A DNA stretch of 59,187 nucleotides from Mycobacterium simulans (GTDB taxonomy: Bacteria > Actinomycetota > Actinomycetes > Mycobacteriales > Mycobacteriaceae): NCBI RefSeq assembly GCF_900232995.1, contig NZ_OCVX01000003.1, forward strand, positions 1,536,162 through 1,595,348, written 5' to 3'. Within the stretch, counting starts at the first letter, position 1. Each line of letters starts with the position of its first letter. The position numbers and the translations under genes are program-made. The notes under the pieces were generated by a model that was not told where the DNA came from, did not search any database, and saw only the letters and a list, made by a program, of their open reading frames with translations. This document shows, in pieces, positions 24,437-33,442 of this stretch.

Positions 24437-24742
24437 ATGAACTACACCGCAAGTGGTTTGACCACCGGCGAGTCCGATCAAAGCGGTGCAAGCCTACCCG
24501 GGCTGGTTGCGGCCGCCATCTGGGCCGTCGGCCTGATGGCGGGCCTGGTTGCGTTGGCCACCGGACACGCGGCCGTCGCCGCCGTTTGCCTGGTTCTCGC
24601 CGCCATGTCGCCCTGGCTGGGGCTGGCCTGGGTGTCGCATAGCCAGCGTCGCGTCGCCGAGCCAGCACTGAGCTGGGTGGGTATCGATTACGACGAGCCT
24701 CTGCCGACCAGGTTGCCCGGGGTTCGGTTCACGGCACGCTAA
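24437..24742 (+). CDS. Small two-helix membrane protein, unknown function
   Basis: 101 residues from the ATG at 24437, supported by GGGAG 6 bp upstream; a GTG at 24431 is possible. Two hydrophobic segments: 'LVAAAIWAVGLMAGLVALATG' and 'AAVAAVCLVLAAMSPWLGLAW'. A hydrophilic tail ends in 'DEPLPTRLPGVRFTAR'. I recognise no family. It precedes the DUF4193 gene, and a palindromic operator candidate lies upstream. Confidence 0.7.
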   Translation: MNYTASGLTTGESDQSGASLPGLVAAAIWAVGLMAGLVALATGHAAVAAVCLVLAAMSPWLGLAWVSHSQRRVAEPALSWVGIDYDEPLPTRLPGVRFTAR

Positions 24743-24799
24743 CCGGCGCGGCGCGTGCCATTGGTTTTGCGCGTGTGTGGAATTTCTTCAAGTTGATGC

Positions 24800-24825
24800 G
24801 TGTGGCCCGCATCTCAATGGGGTAC
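24800..24825 (+). promoter_or_regulatory. SigF-type promoter candidate for the DUF4193 gene
   Basis: GTGT (24800-24803), spacer of 16, GGGTAC (24820-24825): the -10 fits and the -35 differs from GTTT by one base. The leader to the ATG at 24890 would be about 58 bases with AGGAAGGA as ribosome site. Confidence 0.5.
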
Positions 24826-24889
24826 TGACTGAGCCACGGGTGGCACCTGCCAAGTGCGTAACCCGGTCACTCAGCAGGAAGGAATACCC

Positions 24890-25192
24890 ATGCCGACCGC
24901 TAGCGATTACGACGCACGTCGGGTGTCCGACGCCGAGGCCGCGGACAGGTCTGTTTTACGTGATCTGGGATCTGCCTTGCCGAAACTGTCCACGGCAGTC
25001 GTCGACGACGACCTGAACGATGCCTCCTTCTTCGAACTCCCCGGGGCGGATCTCTCCAGTGAAGAACTGTCGGTGACCGTGATTCCCCAGCGGGCCGACG
25101 AGTTCACTTGTTCGTCTTGTTTCCTCGTGCAACACCGCAGCCGGCTACGCAGTTCCAGCGGTGGGCGCATGATCTGCGCTGACTGCATGTGA
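24890..25192 (+). CDS. DUF4193 zinc-ribbon-like protein
   Basis: 100 residues from the ATG at 24890, with AGGAAGGA upstream. The C-terminal half is the family block 'FELPGADLSSEELSVTVIPQ' followed by 'FTCSSCFLVQHRSRL' and 'MICADC', giving two CxxC pairs that should bind zinc. It resembles the conserved mycobacterial protein Rv2699c, of which it appears to be a diverged paralogue; the N-terminal half ('RSVLRDLGSALPKLSTAVV') differs. DUF4193 proteins are widespread in actinobacteria and of unknown function. It is followed by cyp137 after 25 bp and may be co-transcribed with it. Confidence 0.88.
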   Translation: MPTASDYDARRVSDAEAADRSVLRDLGSALPKLSTAVVDDDLNDASFFELPGADLSSEELSVTVIPQRADEFTCSSCFLVQHRSRLRSSSGGRMICADCM

Positions 25193-25217
25193 ACGTCGCC
25201 GCGCCGCGACTGTCGCC

Positions 25218-26663
25218 TTGACCCGCCAGCCGCGCCATGTTTCTGTCGTCAGCGTGTCCGTACCTTGTCCGGAGAGCGGACCGGATGCCCTGAGCCCGCC
25301 ACCGGGATTGCCCGCCCCGCGTCGGTTTCGTACCGCCTTCGCCGCGGCGTATGCCGTTGCCTACCTGGTCGGTGGGGAGCGCCGGATGCTGCGATTGATA
25401 CGTCGCTACGGACCGATCATGACGATGCCGATCCTCACCCTCGGTGATGTTGCGATCGTTTCCGATCCCGCGCTGGTCAAAGACGTCTTTACCGCACCCA
25501 CGGACGTTCTGCTCGGCGGCGAAGGCGTGGGACCCGCGGCGGCGATCTACGGGTCTGGATCGATGTTCGTGCAGGAGGAGCCGGAACATCTTCGGCGGCG
25601 CAAACTGCTGACGCCTCCGCTGCATGGCGCGGCTTTGACCAGTTACGTGCCGATCATCGAGAACTCCGCACGTGCGGCCATGCGCGGCTGGCCGGTTGAC
25701 CGTCCGTTCCAGATGCTGGAGGCAGCGCGGTCGCTGATGTTGGACGTGATCGTCAAGGTCATCTTTGGCGTCGACGATCCCGACGAGGTGCGGCGCTTGG
25801 GCCGGCCATTCGAACGCCTGTTAAACCTTGGTGTTTCAGAGCAATTGACGGTTCGGTATGCACTGCGTCGGTTGGGCGCGTTGCGGGTGTGGCCTTCGCG
25901 GGCGCGGGCCTATCGGGAGATCGACGACGTCGTGATGCCACTGATCGCCCAGCGCCGCAACGATCCGGGCCTGGCCGAACAGTCGGATGTCCTGGCGTTG
26001 CTCATGTGCGCGCGTGGCGAGGACGGTGAACGCTTGTCGGACAGTGAGATTCGCGACGACCTGATTACCTTGGTGTTGGCGGGTCACGAAACCACCGCGA
26101 CCACGTTGGCGTGGGCCTTCGACCTGCTGCTGCACCACCCCGACGCGCTGCAGCGGGTGCGCGAGGAGGTGGTCAGCGGTGCAGAAGAGTTCACGACAGC
26201 GGTGATCAACGAGACCCTGCGGGTGCGTCCACCGGCGCCGCTGACCGCGCGCGTTGCCGCGAAGCCGTTTCGGATCGGCGGCTACTGCATCGACGCCGGC
26301 ACGCGAATCGTCGTCCATATCATTGCGATCAACCGCAATTCGGATGTCTATGAGCATCCAAATGAGTTTCGCCCCGAGCGCTTCCTCGGCACCCGGCCGC
26401 AAACCTACGCGTGGGTTCCGTTCGGCGGTGGCGTCAAACGCTGTCTGGGGGCGGCCTTTTCGATGCGAGAGTTGACCACCGTGCTGCACGCGCTGTTGCG
26501 CGACGGCGAGTTCAGCGCTGTCGACGCGCGGCCCGAGCGCATCGTACGACGGTCCATCATGCTGGCGCCCCGTCACGGCACCCGGGTGGTGTTCCGTCCG
26601 CGCCGGTCCTTCCAAGAATCCTTTGAGAACTTTCCAAGCGGTGGTGGACAACCTCGTCCCTGA
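25218..26663 (+). CDS. cyp137: Cytochrome P450 CYP137
   Basis: 481 residues if the TTG at 25218 is the start; a GTG a few codons on is possible, since the first 30 residues are poorly conserved. All P450 signatures are present: I-helix 'LVLAGHETTATTLAWAF', ExxR in 'VINETLRVRPPAPL', 'PERFLGTRPQTYAWVPFGGG' and heme-ligand Cys in 'FGGGVKRCLGAAF'. The sequence matches CYP137 of M. tuberculosis closely as I remember it. The substrate is unknown; no ferredoxin gene is adjacent. Confidence 0.93.
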   Translation: MTRQPRHVSVVSVSVPCPESGPDALSPPPGLPAPRRFRTAFAAAYAVAYLVGGERRMLRLIRRYGPIMTMPILTLGDVAIVSDPALVKDVFTAPTDVLLGGEGVGPAAAIYGSGSMFVQEEPEHLRRRKLLTPPLHGAALTSYVPIIENSARAAMRGWPVDRPFQMLEAARSLMLDVIVKVIFGVDDPDEVRRLGRPFERLLNLGVSEQLTVRYALRRLGALRVWPSRARAYREIDDVVMPLIAQRRNDPGLAEQSDVLALLMCARGEDGERLSDSEIRDDLITLVLAGHETTATTLAWAFDLLLHHPDALQRVREEVVSGAEEFTTAVINETLRVRPPAPLTARVAAKPFRIGGYCIDAGTRIVVHIIAINRNSDVYEHPNEFRPERFLGTRPQTYAWVPFGGGVKRCLGAAFSMRELTTVLHALLRDGEFSAVDARPERIVRRSIMLAPRHGTRVVFRPRRSFQESFENFPSGGGQPRP

Positions 26664-26686
26664 CAACCGACGAGGGGAGCCCGCGA

Positions 26687-26929
26687 ATGACCACCACCGA
26701 CCAGACCGACCCGGTTGCGGGTGTCACACCTGAGGTCAACGTCCACGCTCGGGCCGCGCTCGCTTTCGGCATCGTGGGGGCGGTGGGTTTGAGCGTCATT
26801 TGCGCCGTCGCCGCGCTATGCCAAATCAAATCCCGAGACGAAGGTCGAGGATTAGCCGTTGCCGGCCTAGCGATCTCTGCTGTTTGGATCGTCGTATTCT
26901 TCGTGATGGCCCGCGTGCACCTCGTGTAG
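26687..26929 (+). CDS. DUF4190-like small membrane protein
   Basis: 80 residues, ATG 26687 with GAGGGGAG upstream, 23 bp after cyp137. Two hydrophobic segments ('ALAFGIVGAVGLSVICAVAAL' and 'LAVAGLAISAVWIVVFFVM') separated by a short charged loop 'QIKSRDEGRG', the layout of DUF4190: the loop carries the 'G..I....R..GRGLA.AGL' pattern. Function unknown. It is probably co-transcribed with cyp137. Confidence 0.8.
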   Translation: MTTTDQTDPVAGVTPEVNVHARAALAFGIVGAVGLSVICAVAALCQIKSRDEGRGLAVAGLAISAVWIVVFFVMARVHLV

Positions 26930-27030
26930 CGGGATTTGAACTCACGGCTCTTCGCCCCGAAGTTCAAGTACTGGGTGCCACTGATCATTACCGGACATTT
27001 CATCGGATTCGATAGCGATGGTACGCAAGC

Positions 27031-27528
27031 GTGAACTTGGATGATTTCCTCTCACAGGCCGCTGAGCACGGACCCTGCGTGGGTGTACACGCCGAGACAG
27101 CCTCGCCGTTGGTAACCCCGGTCGGTGTCGAGGTGCGAACAATCGCCGGGGCGCGCACGAAAACTCTCGATGCCCTATTCGACGCCTTCGCCGAAGCATG
27201 GCACTTCCCGCCTTGGTTCGGGCGCAATAGGGACGCCTTTAACGATTGCATGCGCGACTTTGACAATTTAATAAATACATCTACCGGAAAGCCGCCCGCT
27301 CCTGGCTACCTCACTCATATAACCGATGCGCACCTACTCTTGGTTGAACAGCTCGATCTATTTCCTTGGTTCGCCAACACAATGCCGTTCTACCGTGATT
27401 ACTACCGCGACGAAGCCCGCCCGCCAGCGGCCTTCGGCTTATTGCTTTCCGCTCCCGCCGACCAACTCCACGATGTTCGCGAACGTTGGCTAACCGTCGG
27501 CATCCAAATCGCGACAGTTACCGTTTGA
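27031..27528 (+). CDS. Barstar-like RNase inhibitor domain protein (orphan)
   Basis: 165 residues from a GTG at 27031. The barstar fold is visible in 'TKTLDALFDAFAEAWHFPPWFGRNRDAFNDCMRDFDNL', with the family hallmark FGRN-DA and the acidic helix that plugs the barnase active site. It is longer than the 90-residue Bacillus barstar, having a ~65-residue C-terminal part. Barstar homologues neutralise secreted or contact-delivered RNase toxins. No barnase-like toxin gene is adjacent, so this looks like an orphan immunity gene. Base use is more AT-rich (for example 'aatttaataaatacatctac') than in neighbours, suggesting transfer. Confidence 0.82.
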   Translation: MNLDDFLSQAAEHGPCVGVHAETASPLVTPVGVEVRTIAGARTKTLDALFDAFAEAWHFPPWFGRNRDAFNDCMRDFDNLINTSTGKPPAPGYLTHITDAHLLLVEQLDLFPWFANTMPFYRDYYRDEARPPAAFGLLLSAPADQLHDVRERWLTVGIQIATVTV

Positions 27529-27771
27529 GAACAGCGTCCAAAACTGCGCGCCTGGGCTTCTGGACGTGGGTCGTCAATTCCCGACCTCATCATTGCGGCC
27601 ACCGCCGAGCTTTCCGGGTTGACCATCCTGCACGTCGACAACGACTTCGACACCATCACCGCGGTGACCGGACAACCCACAACTCGCCTCGCCTTCGCCA
27701 GCACAGCCAAGGGGGGCCGTTGGTGGACGGTGGACAAGCTCGAGCAGGCTAGCGAATCTACTGCGAACTGA
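27529..27771 (+). pseudogene. vapC (PIN-domain toxin) remnant
   Basis: Directly after and in the same frame as the barstar stop there is an open stretch of 80 codons with no start codon. It contains '[35 protein letters not shown]', the C-terminal third of a VapC PIN domain with its conserved Asp pair in '[10 protein letters not shown]' and 'HVDNDFD'. The N-terminal two thirds, including the first catalytic Asp, and any vapB antitoxin are absent. The last 25 codons do not look like VapC. I read it as a decayed toxin gene stranded beside tRNA-Pro. Confidence 0.75.
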
Positions 27772-27787
27772 CTGCGTAGTGGGACAA

Positions 27788-27820
27788 AGGGGCCCCGCCG
27801 GATTGACCGGCCAGGCCCCT
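27788..27820 (-). terminator. Hairpin terminator downstream of tRNA-Pro
   Basis: AGGGGCC and GGCCCCT (outer arms) enclose GCCGG-ATTGA-CCGGC with a 2x2 internal mismatch. Read on the reverse strand the hairpin is followed by TTTG and lies about 20 bp past the tRNA-Pro 3' end, so it should terminate that transcript. Confidence 0.7.
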
Positions 27821-27839
27821 CTGAGCTGCTCTAGTGCTG

Positions 27840-27913
<74 letters not shown>

Positions 27914-27973
27914 CTTGAAGCCACGACAGCCTATCGCACTGGCCGGGTGGCTGGCCAAACCGCAGGCTGGGCG

Positions 27974-29080
27974 TCAATTCCACGTGCAGGTGCGTTCGAA
28001 TTCCACCAGCGCCTGGGCGGGGCCGGTTGGATCGAGCCCCTGAGCGGTTACCCATTCGTCGTTGAAATAGGTGTCGGCGTAGCGGTCGCCGCTGTCCGCG
28101 AGCAGTGTCACTACCGAACCGCTGCGGCCTTCGGCCACCATCTCGGCGAGCAGGCCGAAGGCGCCCCACACGTTGGTGCCCGTCGACGGTCCCACCCGGC
28201 GGCCCAGGACCGCACTGACGTGGCGGGCGGCGGCGATCGACGCCGCGTCGGGAACTGACACCATGCGGTCGACGACCTCAGGCAGAAACGACGGCTCAAC
28301 CCGCGGCCGGCCGATGCCCTCGATACGCGACGACGTGGGCATGACGATGTCGTACCGATCTTCCGCGTAGGCGGGAAAGAACGCCGAATTCTCCGGGTCC
28401 ACAACGCACAACCGCGTCATATGCCGCCGGTAGCGGATGTAGCGGCCGATCGTCGCGCTGGTTCCGCCGGTGCCGGCGCCGACCACGATCCAATCCGGGA
28501 TCGGATGTTGTTCTTCCCGCATCTGTAGGTAGATCGACTCGGCGATGTTGTTGTTGCCGCGCCAGTCGGTGGCGCGCTCGGCGTTGGTGAACTGGTCGAG
28601 GTAGTGCCCGCCGGTCTCCTCCGCAAGACGCGCGGCTTCGGCGTAGACCTGACTGGAATTCTCTACGAAATGGCAACGGCCACCTTGCGATTCGATCAGC
28701 GCAATCTTGGAAGCGCTGGTCGCCGCGGGTACCACGGCGATGAACGGCAGGCCGAGCAGAGCCGCGAAATAGGCCTCGGAGATCGCCGTAGAACCTGACG
28801 ATGCCTCGACCACGGTGGTGCCTTCCTCGATCCACCCGTTACACAGCGCGTAGAGGAACAGCGAGCGTGCCAGCCGGTGCTTGAGGCTGCCGGTGATGTG
28901 CGTCGTCTCGTCCTTGAGGTACAGCTCGACGTTCACGTCGGTGCCCCAAGCCGACGGTAGGGGGTAGCGCAGCAAGTGGGTGTCGGCGCTGCGCCGCGTG
29001 TCGGCTTCGATCAATCGGATTGCGTTGTCCGTCCAGCTGCGGGACTGGCTACGGACCGCGATGCGGGTCCGATCGCTCAA
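27974..29080 (-). CDS. cds1: PLP-dependent L-cysteine desulfhydrase / cysteine synthase-like
   Basis: 368 residues from a TTG at 29080 that overlaps the upstream stop (TTGA); the ~346-residue M. tuberculosis protein probably starts about 20 codons later. It is a fold-type II PLP enzyme: Schiff-base Lys in '[13 protein letters not shown]', the substrate loop '[15 protein letters not shown]', and the phosphate-binding '[19 protein letters not shown]'. The orthologue Cds1 (Rv3684) has been reported to release H2S from cysteine, affecting respiration and redox balance. The neighbouring upstream gene is a metallophosphoesterase in the same operon. Confidence 0.88.
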   Translation of the reverse strand: MSDRTRIAVRSQSRSWTDNAIRLIEADTRRSADTHLLRYPLPSAWGTDVNVELYLKDETTHITGSLKHRLARSLFLYALCNGWIEEGTTVVEASSGSTAISEAYFAALLGLPFIAVVPAATSASKIALIESQGGRCHFVENSSQVYAEAARLAEETGGHYLDQFTNAERATDWRGNNNIAESIYLQMREEQHPIPDWIVVGAGTGGTSATIGRYIRYRRHMTRLCVVDPENSAFFPAYAEDRYDIVMPTSSRIEGIGRPRVEPSFLPEVVDRMVSVPDAASIAAARHVSAVLGRRVGPSTGTNVWGAFGLLAEMVAEGRSGSVVTLLADSGDRYADTYFNDEWVTAQGLDPTGPAQALVEFERTCTWN

Positions 29081-30033
29081 CGCACCGAAGCGGTTGGTTG
29101 TGAACGGCCCAGGTTCCTGGTCGAATCTCGGCCGCCCGTCGGGGCGGCGATCAACGTCAACAGGGTCGCCTCCGGACGGCAGCAGAACCGCACCGGTGCA
29201 AACGGTGAGGTGCCGATCCCGGCGGAAACATGCAGCCGCATGGTCGCACCCCACTGGGACGCTCCCTTGGCCCGGGAACGGTCCAGGCCGCAGTTGGTCA
29301 CCAGAGCCCCGTAGAACGGCAGGCACAGCTGCCCGCCGTGGGTGTGGCCGGCCATCACCAGCTGGTACCCGTCGGCGGCGAAACGGTCCAGCACCCGTGG
29401 CTCCGGAGAATGGGTCAGCCCCAGCCGCAGGTTGGCCGCCGGGCTTGCCGGGCCGGCGATGGTGTCGTAGCGATCCCGGTCGATGTGCGGGTCGTCGACG
29501 CCCGCGGCGGCAATGTGCAGCCCGGCCACCTCGAACTCGCGGCGGGTGTGGGTGAGATCGAGCCATCCGCGTTCGGTGAACGCCGCCCGCAGGTCCTGCC
29601 ACGGCAACGGTTCGCCGCGGACCCGGTGCTCCGGGTTGGTCAGGTAGTTCATCGGGTTCTTCAGGCGCGGCCCGAAGTAGTCGTTGCTGCCGAAGACGAA
29701 GACACCCGGCCGGGATAACAGCTCGCCAAGGGTCTGGACCACCGCGGGCACCGCCTTGGGATGGGCCAGGTTGTCGCCGGTGTTGACCACCAGGTCGGGT
29801 TCCCAGCTCGCCAGATCGCGTAGCCAGGCCTGCTTGCGGCGCTGCTTGGGCAGCATATGGAGATCGCTGATATGCAGCACCCGCAGCGGCGTAGAGCCCG
29901 GCGACAGGACCGGCATGGTCACCTCGCGCAGGACGAACGCGTTGCGCTCGACGAACGCGGCGTAACCGATGCCGGCGACGGCCGAGCCGAGCGCGACGGC
30001 GCCGGTGCGTAACACGATGGGCAGAGCAGCCAT
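29077..30033 (-). CDS. Calcineurin-like metallophosphoesterase (Rv3683-like)
   Basis: 318 residues, ATG 30033. An N-terminal hydrophobic segment ('[21 protein letters not shown]') may anchor it. Metal-binding motifs appear in order: 'HISDLHMLP', 'VNTGDNLA', 'GSNDYFGP', 'LGLTHSPEP' and '[14 protein letters not shown]'. The family includes bacterial lipid and peptidoglycan-precursor phosphatases as well as cyclic nucleotide enzymes; the substrate here is not predictable. It follows ponA2 by 56 bp on the same strand, an arrangement that supports a cell-envelope role. Confidence 0.9.
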   Translation of the reverse strand: MAALPIVLRTGAVALGSAVAGIGYAAFVERNAFVLREVTMPVLSPGSTPLRVLHISDLHMLPKQRRKQAWLRDLASWEPDLVVNTGDNLAHPKAVPAVVQTLGELLSRPGVFVFGSNDYFGPRLKNPMNYLTNPEHRVRGEPLPWQDLRAAFTERGWLDLTHTRREFEVAGLHIAAAGVDDPHIDRDRYDTIAGPASPAANLRLGLTHSPEPRVLDRFAADGYQLVMAGHTHGGQLCLPFYGALVTNCGLDRSRAKGASQWGATMRLHVSAGIGTSPFAPVRFCCRPEATLLTLIAAPTGGRDSTRNLGRSQPTASVR

Positions 30034-30089
30034 GCCAGGCAGCCTACTGCCGATCGGGGACCGACCGCGCGTTCTCTGCGCTTCCAGGC

Positions 30090-32513
30090 TTACGGAGGCG
30101 GCGCCGGCGGCGGCGGTGCCAGCAGTGGAATGGTGATCGGCGGCAGGCCGGGAATCTCGACGACCTGCGATCCCACCACCTCCGGTGGCGCACCCTCCGG
30201 CGGCGGAGGCGGAGGCGGCGGTATGCCGTTGCTGATCTGGATCGTCACGATCGAACCCGGAATTGTCTGGCCGCTGGGCGTCGTGCCGACGACCTCGCCG
30301 TACTTCGCCGTGCTGTTGACTGAGTTGGGTTGGTCGGCGACCTGGAAACCGGCGTCCTTCAAGCGCTGCCGAGCCTGATCCACGTCCAGACCGGCCACGC
30401 TCGGCACCCGCGAGGCGGGCGAACCGTCGACGTAGCGCGGATCGGTCGGCGGCAGGTGTATCTCGCCGAAGTTATTGGCGATCGGCTTCATTGCGGTGAA
30501 CCAGGTACGAGCCGGTTCGTTGCCGCCGTACAGGTCGCCGCTGCCGCAGTGGCGCAACGGACCGGAACACAGGTCAGTTGGGTTGGTGGAGTCGTCGTAG
30601 ATGTAGTTGGCGGCGGCGTAGCGGTTGGTGAAGCCTACGAAGCCGGACGACCGGTGGGCCTCGGTGGTACCCGTCTTGCCCGACATCGGAAGGTCCCAAC
30701 CGGCCGCGCCGGCCGAACCGGCTGCGGTGCCGCTGCCCACTGCGTCCTTGCTCATCGCGTTGGCGAGGGTGTTGGCCAGACCTTCGGGCACCACCTGATC
30801 GCAGGTCTCGGTCGTGACGGCGACTTCGTTGCCGTTGCGGTCGATCAGCTTGTCGATGGGGCTGGGTGGGCACCACACCCCGCCGGACGCCAGGGTGGCC
30901 GCGACGTTCGACAGTTCCAGCGCGTTGACCTCGATGGGGCCAAGCGTGAACGAACCGATGTTTTGCCGCTTGACGAAGTCGGCGAGGCTCTCGTTGCTGT
31001 CGGGGTTGTAATCGCGGGCGGTGCCGGGATTGGCGTACGACCGCAGCCCGAGCTTGATGGCCATGTCCACCGCGCGCCCGACCCCGATCTGCGAGATCAG
31101 TTTGGCGAATGCCGTGTTGGGCGAGGTGGCCAGCGCGTCGGTCACGTTCATCGACCCGCGGTAGTTGCCGGCATTGACCACGCACCAGGTGTCCTTGGGG
31201 CAGCCCTTGGCCCCGCCGCTGCCCAGGCCTTTGGCCTGGAACCGGGGCGGCACGTCGAGGTTGGCGTTGATGCCCATGCCCATGTCCATCGCGGCGGCCG
31301 TGGTGAAGATCTTGAAGATGGACCCAGCACCGTCGCCAACCAGGGAGAACGGCTGTGGTCGCATGGTTTCACCGGCTTCGGTGTCCAGCCCGTACTTTCG
31401 GTTGCTGGCCATCGCTAACACCTTGTGCGAATCCTTACCCGGCCTGATCACGCTCATCACGCTGGAGATGCCGGCCAGGGTGGGCGGGGCGAATTTGTCG
31501 ATGGCCGCTTTCACCGGCGCCTGCACGTCGGGGTCCAGCGTGGTGCGGATCAGGTAACCACCCCGGGCCACCTGTTCCTTACTGATCCCGGCGCGAGACA
31601 AATACTCCTGGACGTAGTCGCAGAAGAAGGCGCGGTCGCCGGCCGCGATGCAGCCTCTGGGCAGCTCGTTGGGCTGCGGCAATATCCCCAGCGGCTGAGC
31701 TTTGGCAGCGCGCAGCGCGTCGGCCTCTTGGGGGATGTTCTCGATCATGGTGTCCAGCACCAAGTTCCGCCGGGCCAACGCACCTTCGGGGTTGGTGTAC
31801 GGGTTGAGCGTGCTGGTGGACTGCACCATGCCCGCCAGCAGCGCCGCCTGCTGCCAGTTCAGGTCGATCGCGTTGACGCCAAAGTAGGTCTGTGCCGCGT
31901 CCTGGACACCGAACGAGTTGTTGCCGAATGACACCAGGTTCAGGTAGCGGGTCAGGATCTCGGGTTTGGTGAAGGTTTTGTCCAGCGTGAGAGCCATGCG
32001 GATCTCGCGCAGCTTGCGCGCTGGAGTGGTTTCGACGGCCGCGCGCTTCTCGGCATCGGTCTGGGCGGTTACGAGTAGTTGGTAGTTCTTTACGTACTGC
32101 TGCTCGATGGTCGAACCGCCGCGGGTGTCGAGGTCGCCGGAGGCGTAGCCGGCAAGGCCGGTCAGGGTGCCCTTCCAGTCCACGCCGTTGTGGTCGGCGA
32201 AGCGCTTGTCCTCGATCGAGACGATCGCCAGCTTCATGGTGTTGGCGATCTTGTCCGACGGCACCTCGAACCGGCGCTGCGAGTACAACCAGGCGATCGT
32301 GTTGCCCTTTGCGTCGACCATCGTCGATACCGCCGGCACTTCTCCCTCAAGGAGCTGAGCCGAGCCGTTGGCGACCACCTCAGAGGCGCGATTCGACATG
32401 AGGCCAAGCCCGCCCGCAAACGGGAACATCAGTGCGGCGGCGACGACACTAGCGAGCAGACAACACCCGGCGAGCTTCAGCAGAGTAAGAACCACCGGGG
32501 GGCGCTCGGGCAT
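30090..32513 (-). CDS. ponA2: Bifunctional penicillin-binding protein with PASTA domain
   Basis: 807 residues, ATG 32513. Membrane anchor near residues 9-37. Glycosyltransferase 51 domain with catalytic Glu101 in 'VSIEDKRFADHNGVD' and 'GGSTIEQQYVKN'. Transpeptidase domain with Ser398-x-x-Lys401 ('GAGSIFK'), SxN at 463-465 ('TSPNTA') and KTG at 612-614 ('MSGKTGTTEAH'). One PASTA domain at about 698-765 ('VPSVAGLDVDQARQRLKDAGF'), then a Pro-rich tail. It polymerises and cross-links peptidoglycan; the M. tuberculosis orthologue is linked to stress survival and dormancy. A divergent 357-bp gap separates it from whiB4. Confidence 0.96.
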   Translation of the reverse strand: MPERPPVVLTLLKLAGCCLLASVVAAALMFPFAGGLGLMSNRASEVVANGSAQLLEGEVPAVSTMVDAKGNTIAWLYSQRRFEVPSDKIANTMKLAIVSIEDKRFADHNGVDWKGTLTGLAGYASGDLDTRGGSTIEQQYVKNYQLLVTAQTDAEKRAAVETTPARKLREIRMALTLDKTFTKPEILTRYLNLVSFGNNSFGVQDAAQTYFGVNAIDLNWQQAALLAGMVQSTSTLNPYTNPEGALARRNLVLDTMIENIPQEADALRAAKAQPLGILPQPNELPRGCIAAGDRAFFCDYVQEYLSRAGISKEQVARGGYLIRTTLDPDVQAPVKAAIDKFAPPTLAGISSVMSVIRPGKDSHKVLAMASNRKYGLDTEAGETMRPQPFSLVGDGAGSIFKIFTTAAAMDMGMGINANLDVPPRFQAKGLGSGGAKGCPKDTWCVVNAGNYRGSMNVTDALATSPNTAFAKLISQIGVGRAVDMAIKLGLRSYANPGTARDYNPDSNESLADFVKRQNIGSFTLGPIEVNALELSNVAATLASGGVWCPPSPIDKLIDRNGNEVAVTTETCDQVVPEGLANTLANAMSKDAVGSGTAAGSAGAAGWDLPMSGKTGTTEAHRSSGFVGFTNRYAAANYIYDDSTNPTDLCSGPLRHCGSGDLYGGNEPARTWFTAMKPIANNFGEIHLPPTDPRYVDGSPASRVPSVAGLDVDQARQRLKDAGFQVADQPNSVNSTAKYGEVVGTTPSGQTIPGSIVTIQISNGIPPPPPPPPEGAPPEVVGSQVVEIPGLPPITIPLLAPPPPAPPP

Positions 32514-32733
32514 GCGTACTACAGTAGCGACCCCCTGTCACGCTCCCACGCCGCTGCGCCGAAAAAATCTTTTGGAGCATAAGAACCTGCGCACCACCAG
32601 AGGCAAACCACAATTTTCAGCGACATCACAGCTCAGGGCCACGAAACGGGACCAAGGCGACGCGTTTCCCCCGGCCGGTTGGGCCAAGACGGGACGCCCG
32701 TCCCAAAAAAAGCGTTATCGGACTGTTGCGCAA

Positions 32734-32762
32734 TTGCCACCTGACCACCTAACTTGTATAGG
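32734..32762 (+). promoter_or_regulatory. Sigma-70-type promoter candidate for whiB4
   Basis: TTGCCA (32734-32739), a 17-base spacer and TATAGG (32757-32762) form a good housekeeping promoter, with a leader of about 100 bases to the whiB4 GTG at 32871. The rest of the 32514-32870 gap holds no gene I can see. Confidence 0.6.
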
Positions 32763-32870
32763 CAGTGAGACTCAGGTAACAGCGATGTGCATAGTGTGGC
32801 GACGATCGCAACATCGGCTGGAAGTTGAGGAGGGCGGTCGCAAGGGCGACCGGGAGGAAGGGATCAGCTC

Positions 32871-33227
32871 GTGTCAGGAACACGTCCGGCCGCTCGAAGG
32901 ACGAACCTTGTGGCCGCACAAAACGTTCTCCGCAGTGTCGACGCCGAAGAGCGCATCGCGTGGGTGTCGAAGGCATTGTGCCGGGCCACGGACCCAGACG
33001 AACTCTTTGTGCGGGGAGCTGCACAACGCAAGGCCGCGGTAATCTGCCGTCACTGCCCGGTGATGCAGGAATGCGGGGCGGACGCTCTTGACAACAAGGT
33101 GGAATTCGGCGTGTGGGGCGGTATGACCGAGCGTCAGCGTAGGGCCCTCCTCAAGCAGCACCCAGAGGTGGTCTCGTGGTCGGACTACTTCGAAAAGCGC
33201 AAGCGCCGCACCGGTACCGCCGGCTGA
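32871..33227 (+). CDS. whiB4: WhiB4 iron-sulfur redox regulator
   Basis: 118 residues from a GTG at 32871, the same length as M. tuberculosis WhiB4. The four cluster ligands are Cys37 ('ALCRATDPDELF'), Cys59, Cys62 and Cys68 ('ICRHCPVMQEC'); the 'GVWGG' turn is at 80-84, followed by a basic C-terminus ('EKRKRR') for DNA binding. WhiB4 holds a 4Fe-4S cluster sensitive to oxygen; the oxidised apo form acts as a repressor and DNA-condensing protein that tunes the antioxidant response. Confidence 0.96.
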   Translation: MSGTRPAARRTNLVAAQNVLRSVDAEERIAWVSKALCRATDPDELFVRGAAQRKAAVICRHCPVMQECGADALDNKVEFGVWGGMTERQRRALLKQHPEVVSWSDYFEKRKRRTGTAG

Positions 33228-33339
33228 TTCTGCGCGAGTTTTCGCTACGCCATCTGGTTAGCTGAGAGGTGTCCGATCGGCGTCTTCGTCATTACATTTC
33301 TGTTACATCTACCGGTCGCACGCAAGCTCTAATTGGCTT

Positions 33340-33354
33340 GCCCCCAACGGGGGC
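33340..33354. terminator. GC hairpin between convergent genes
   Basis: GCCCCC-AAC-GGGGGC lies 113 bp past the whiB4 stop. It lacks a T-tract on either strand, so it is at best a weak terminator. The gap 33228-33597 otherwise contains the 57-bp tandem repeat. Confidence 0.4.
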
Positions 33355-33442
33355 TGGCATGTGTTCAATACTTTAGTTCCTAATCGGCCGATGCGCTGCA
33401 CTTTTGGTCGACGAACGCAGGTAGATTGACCGACCGCTGCCC

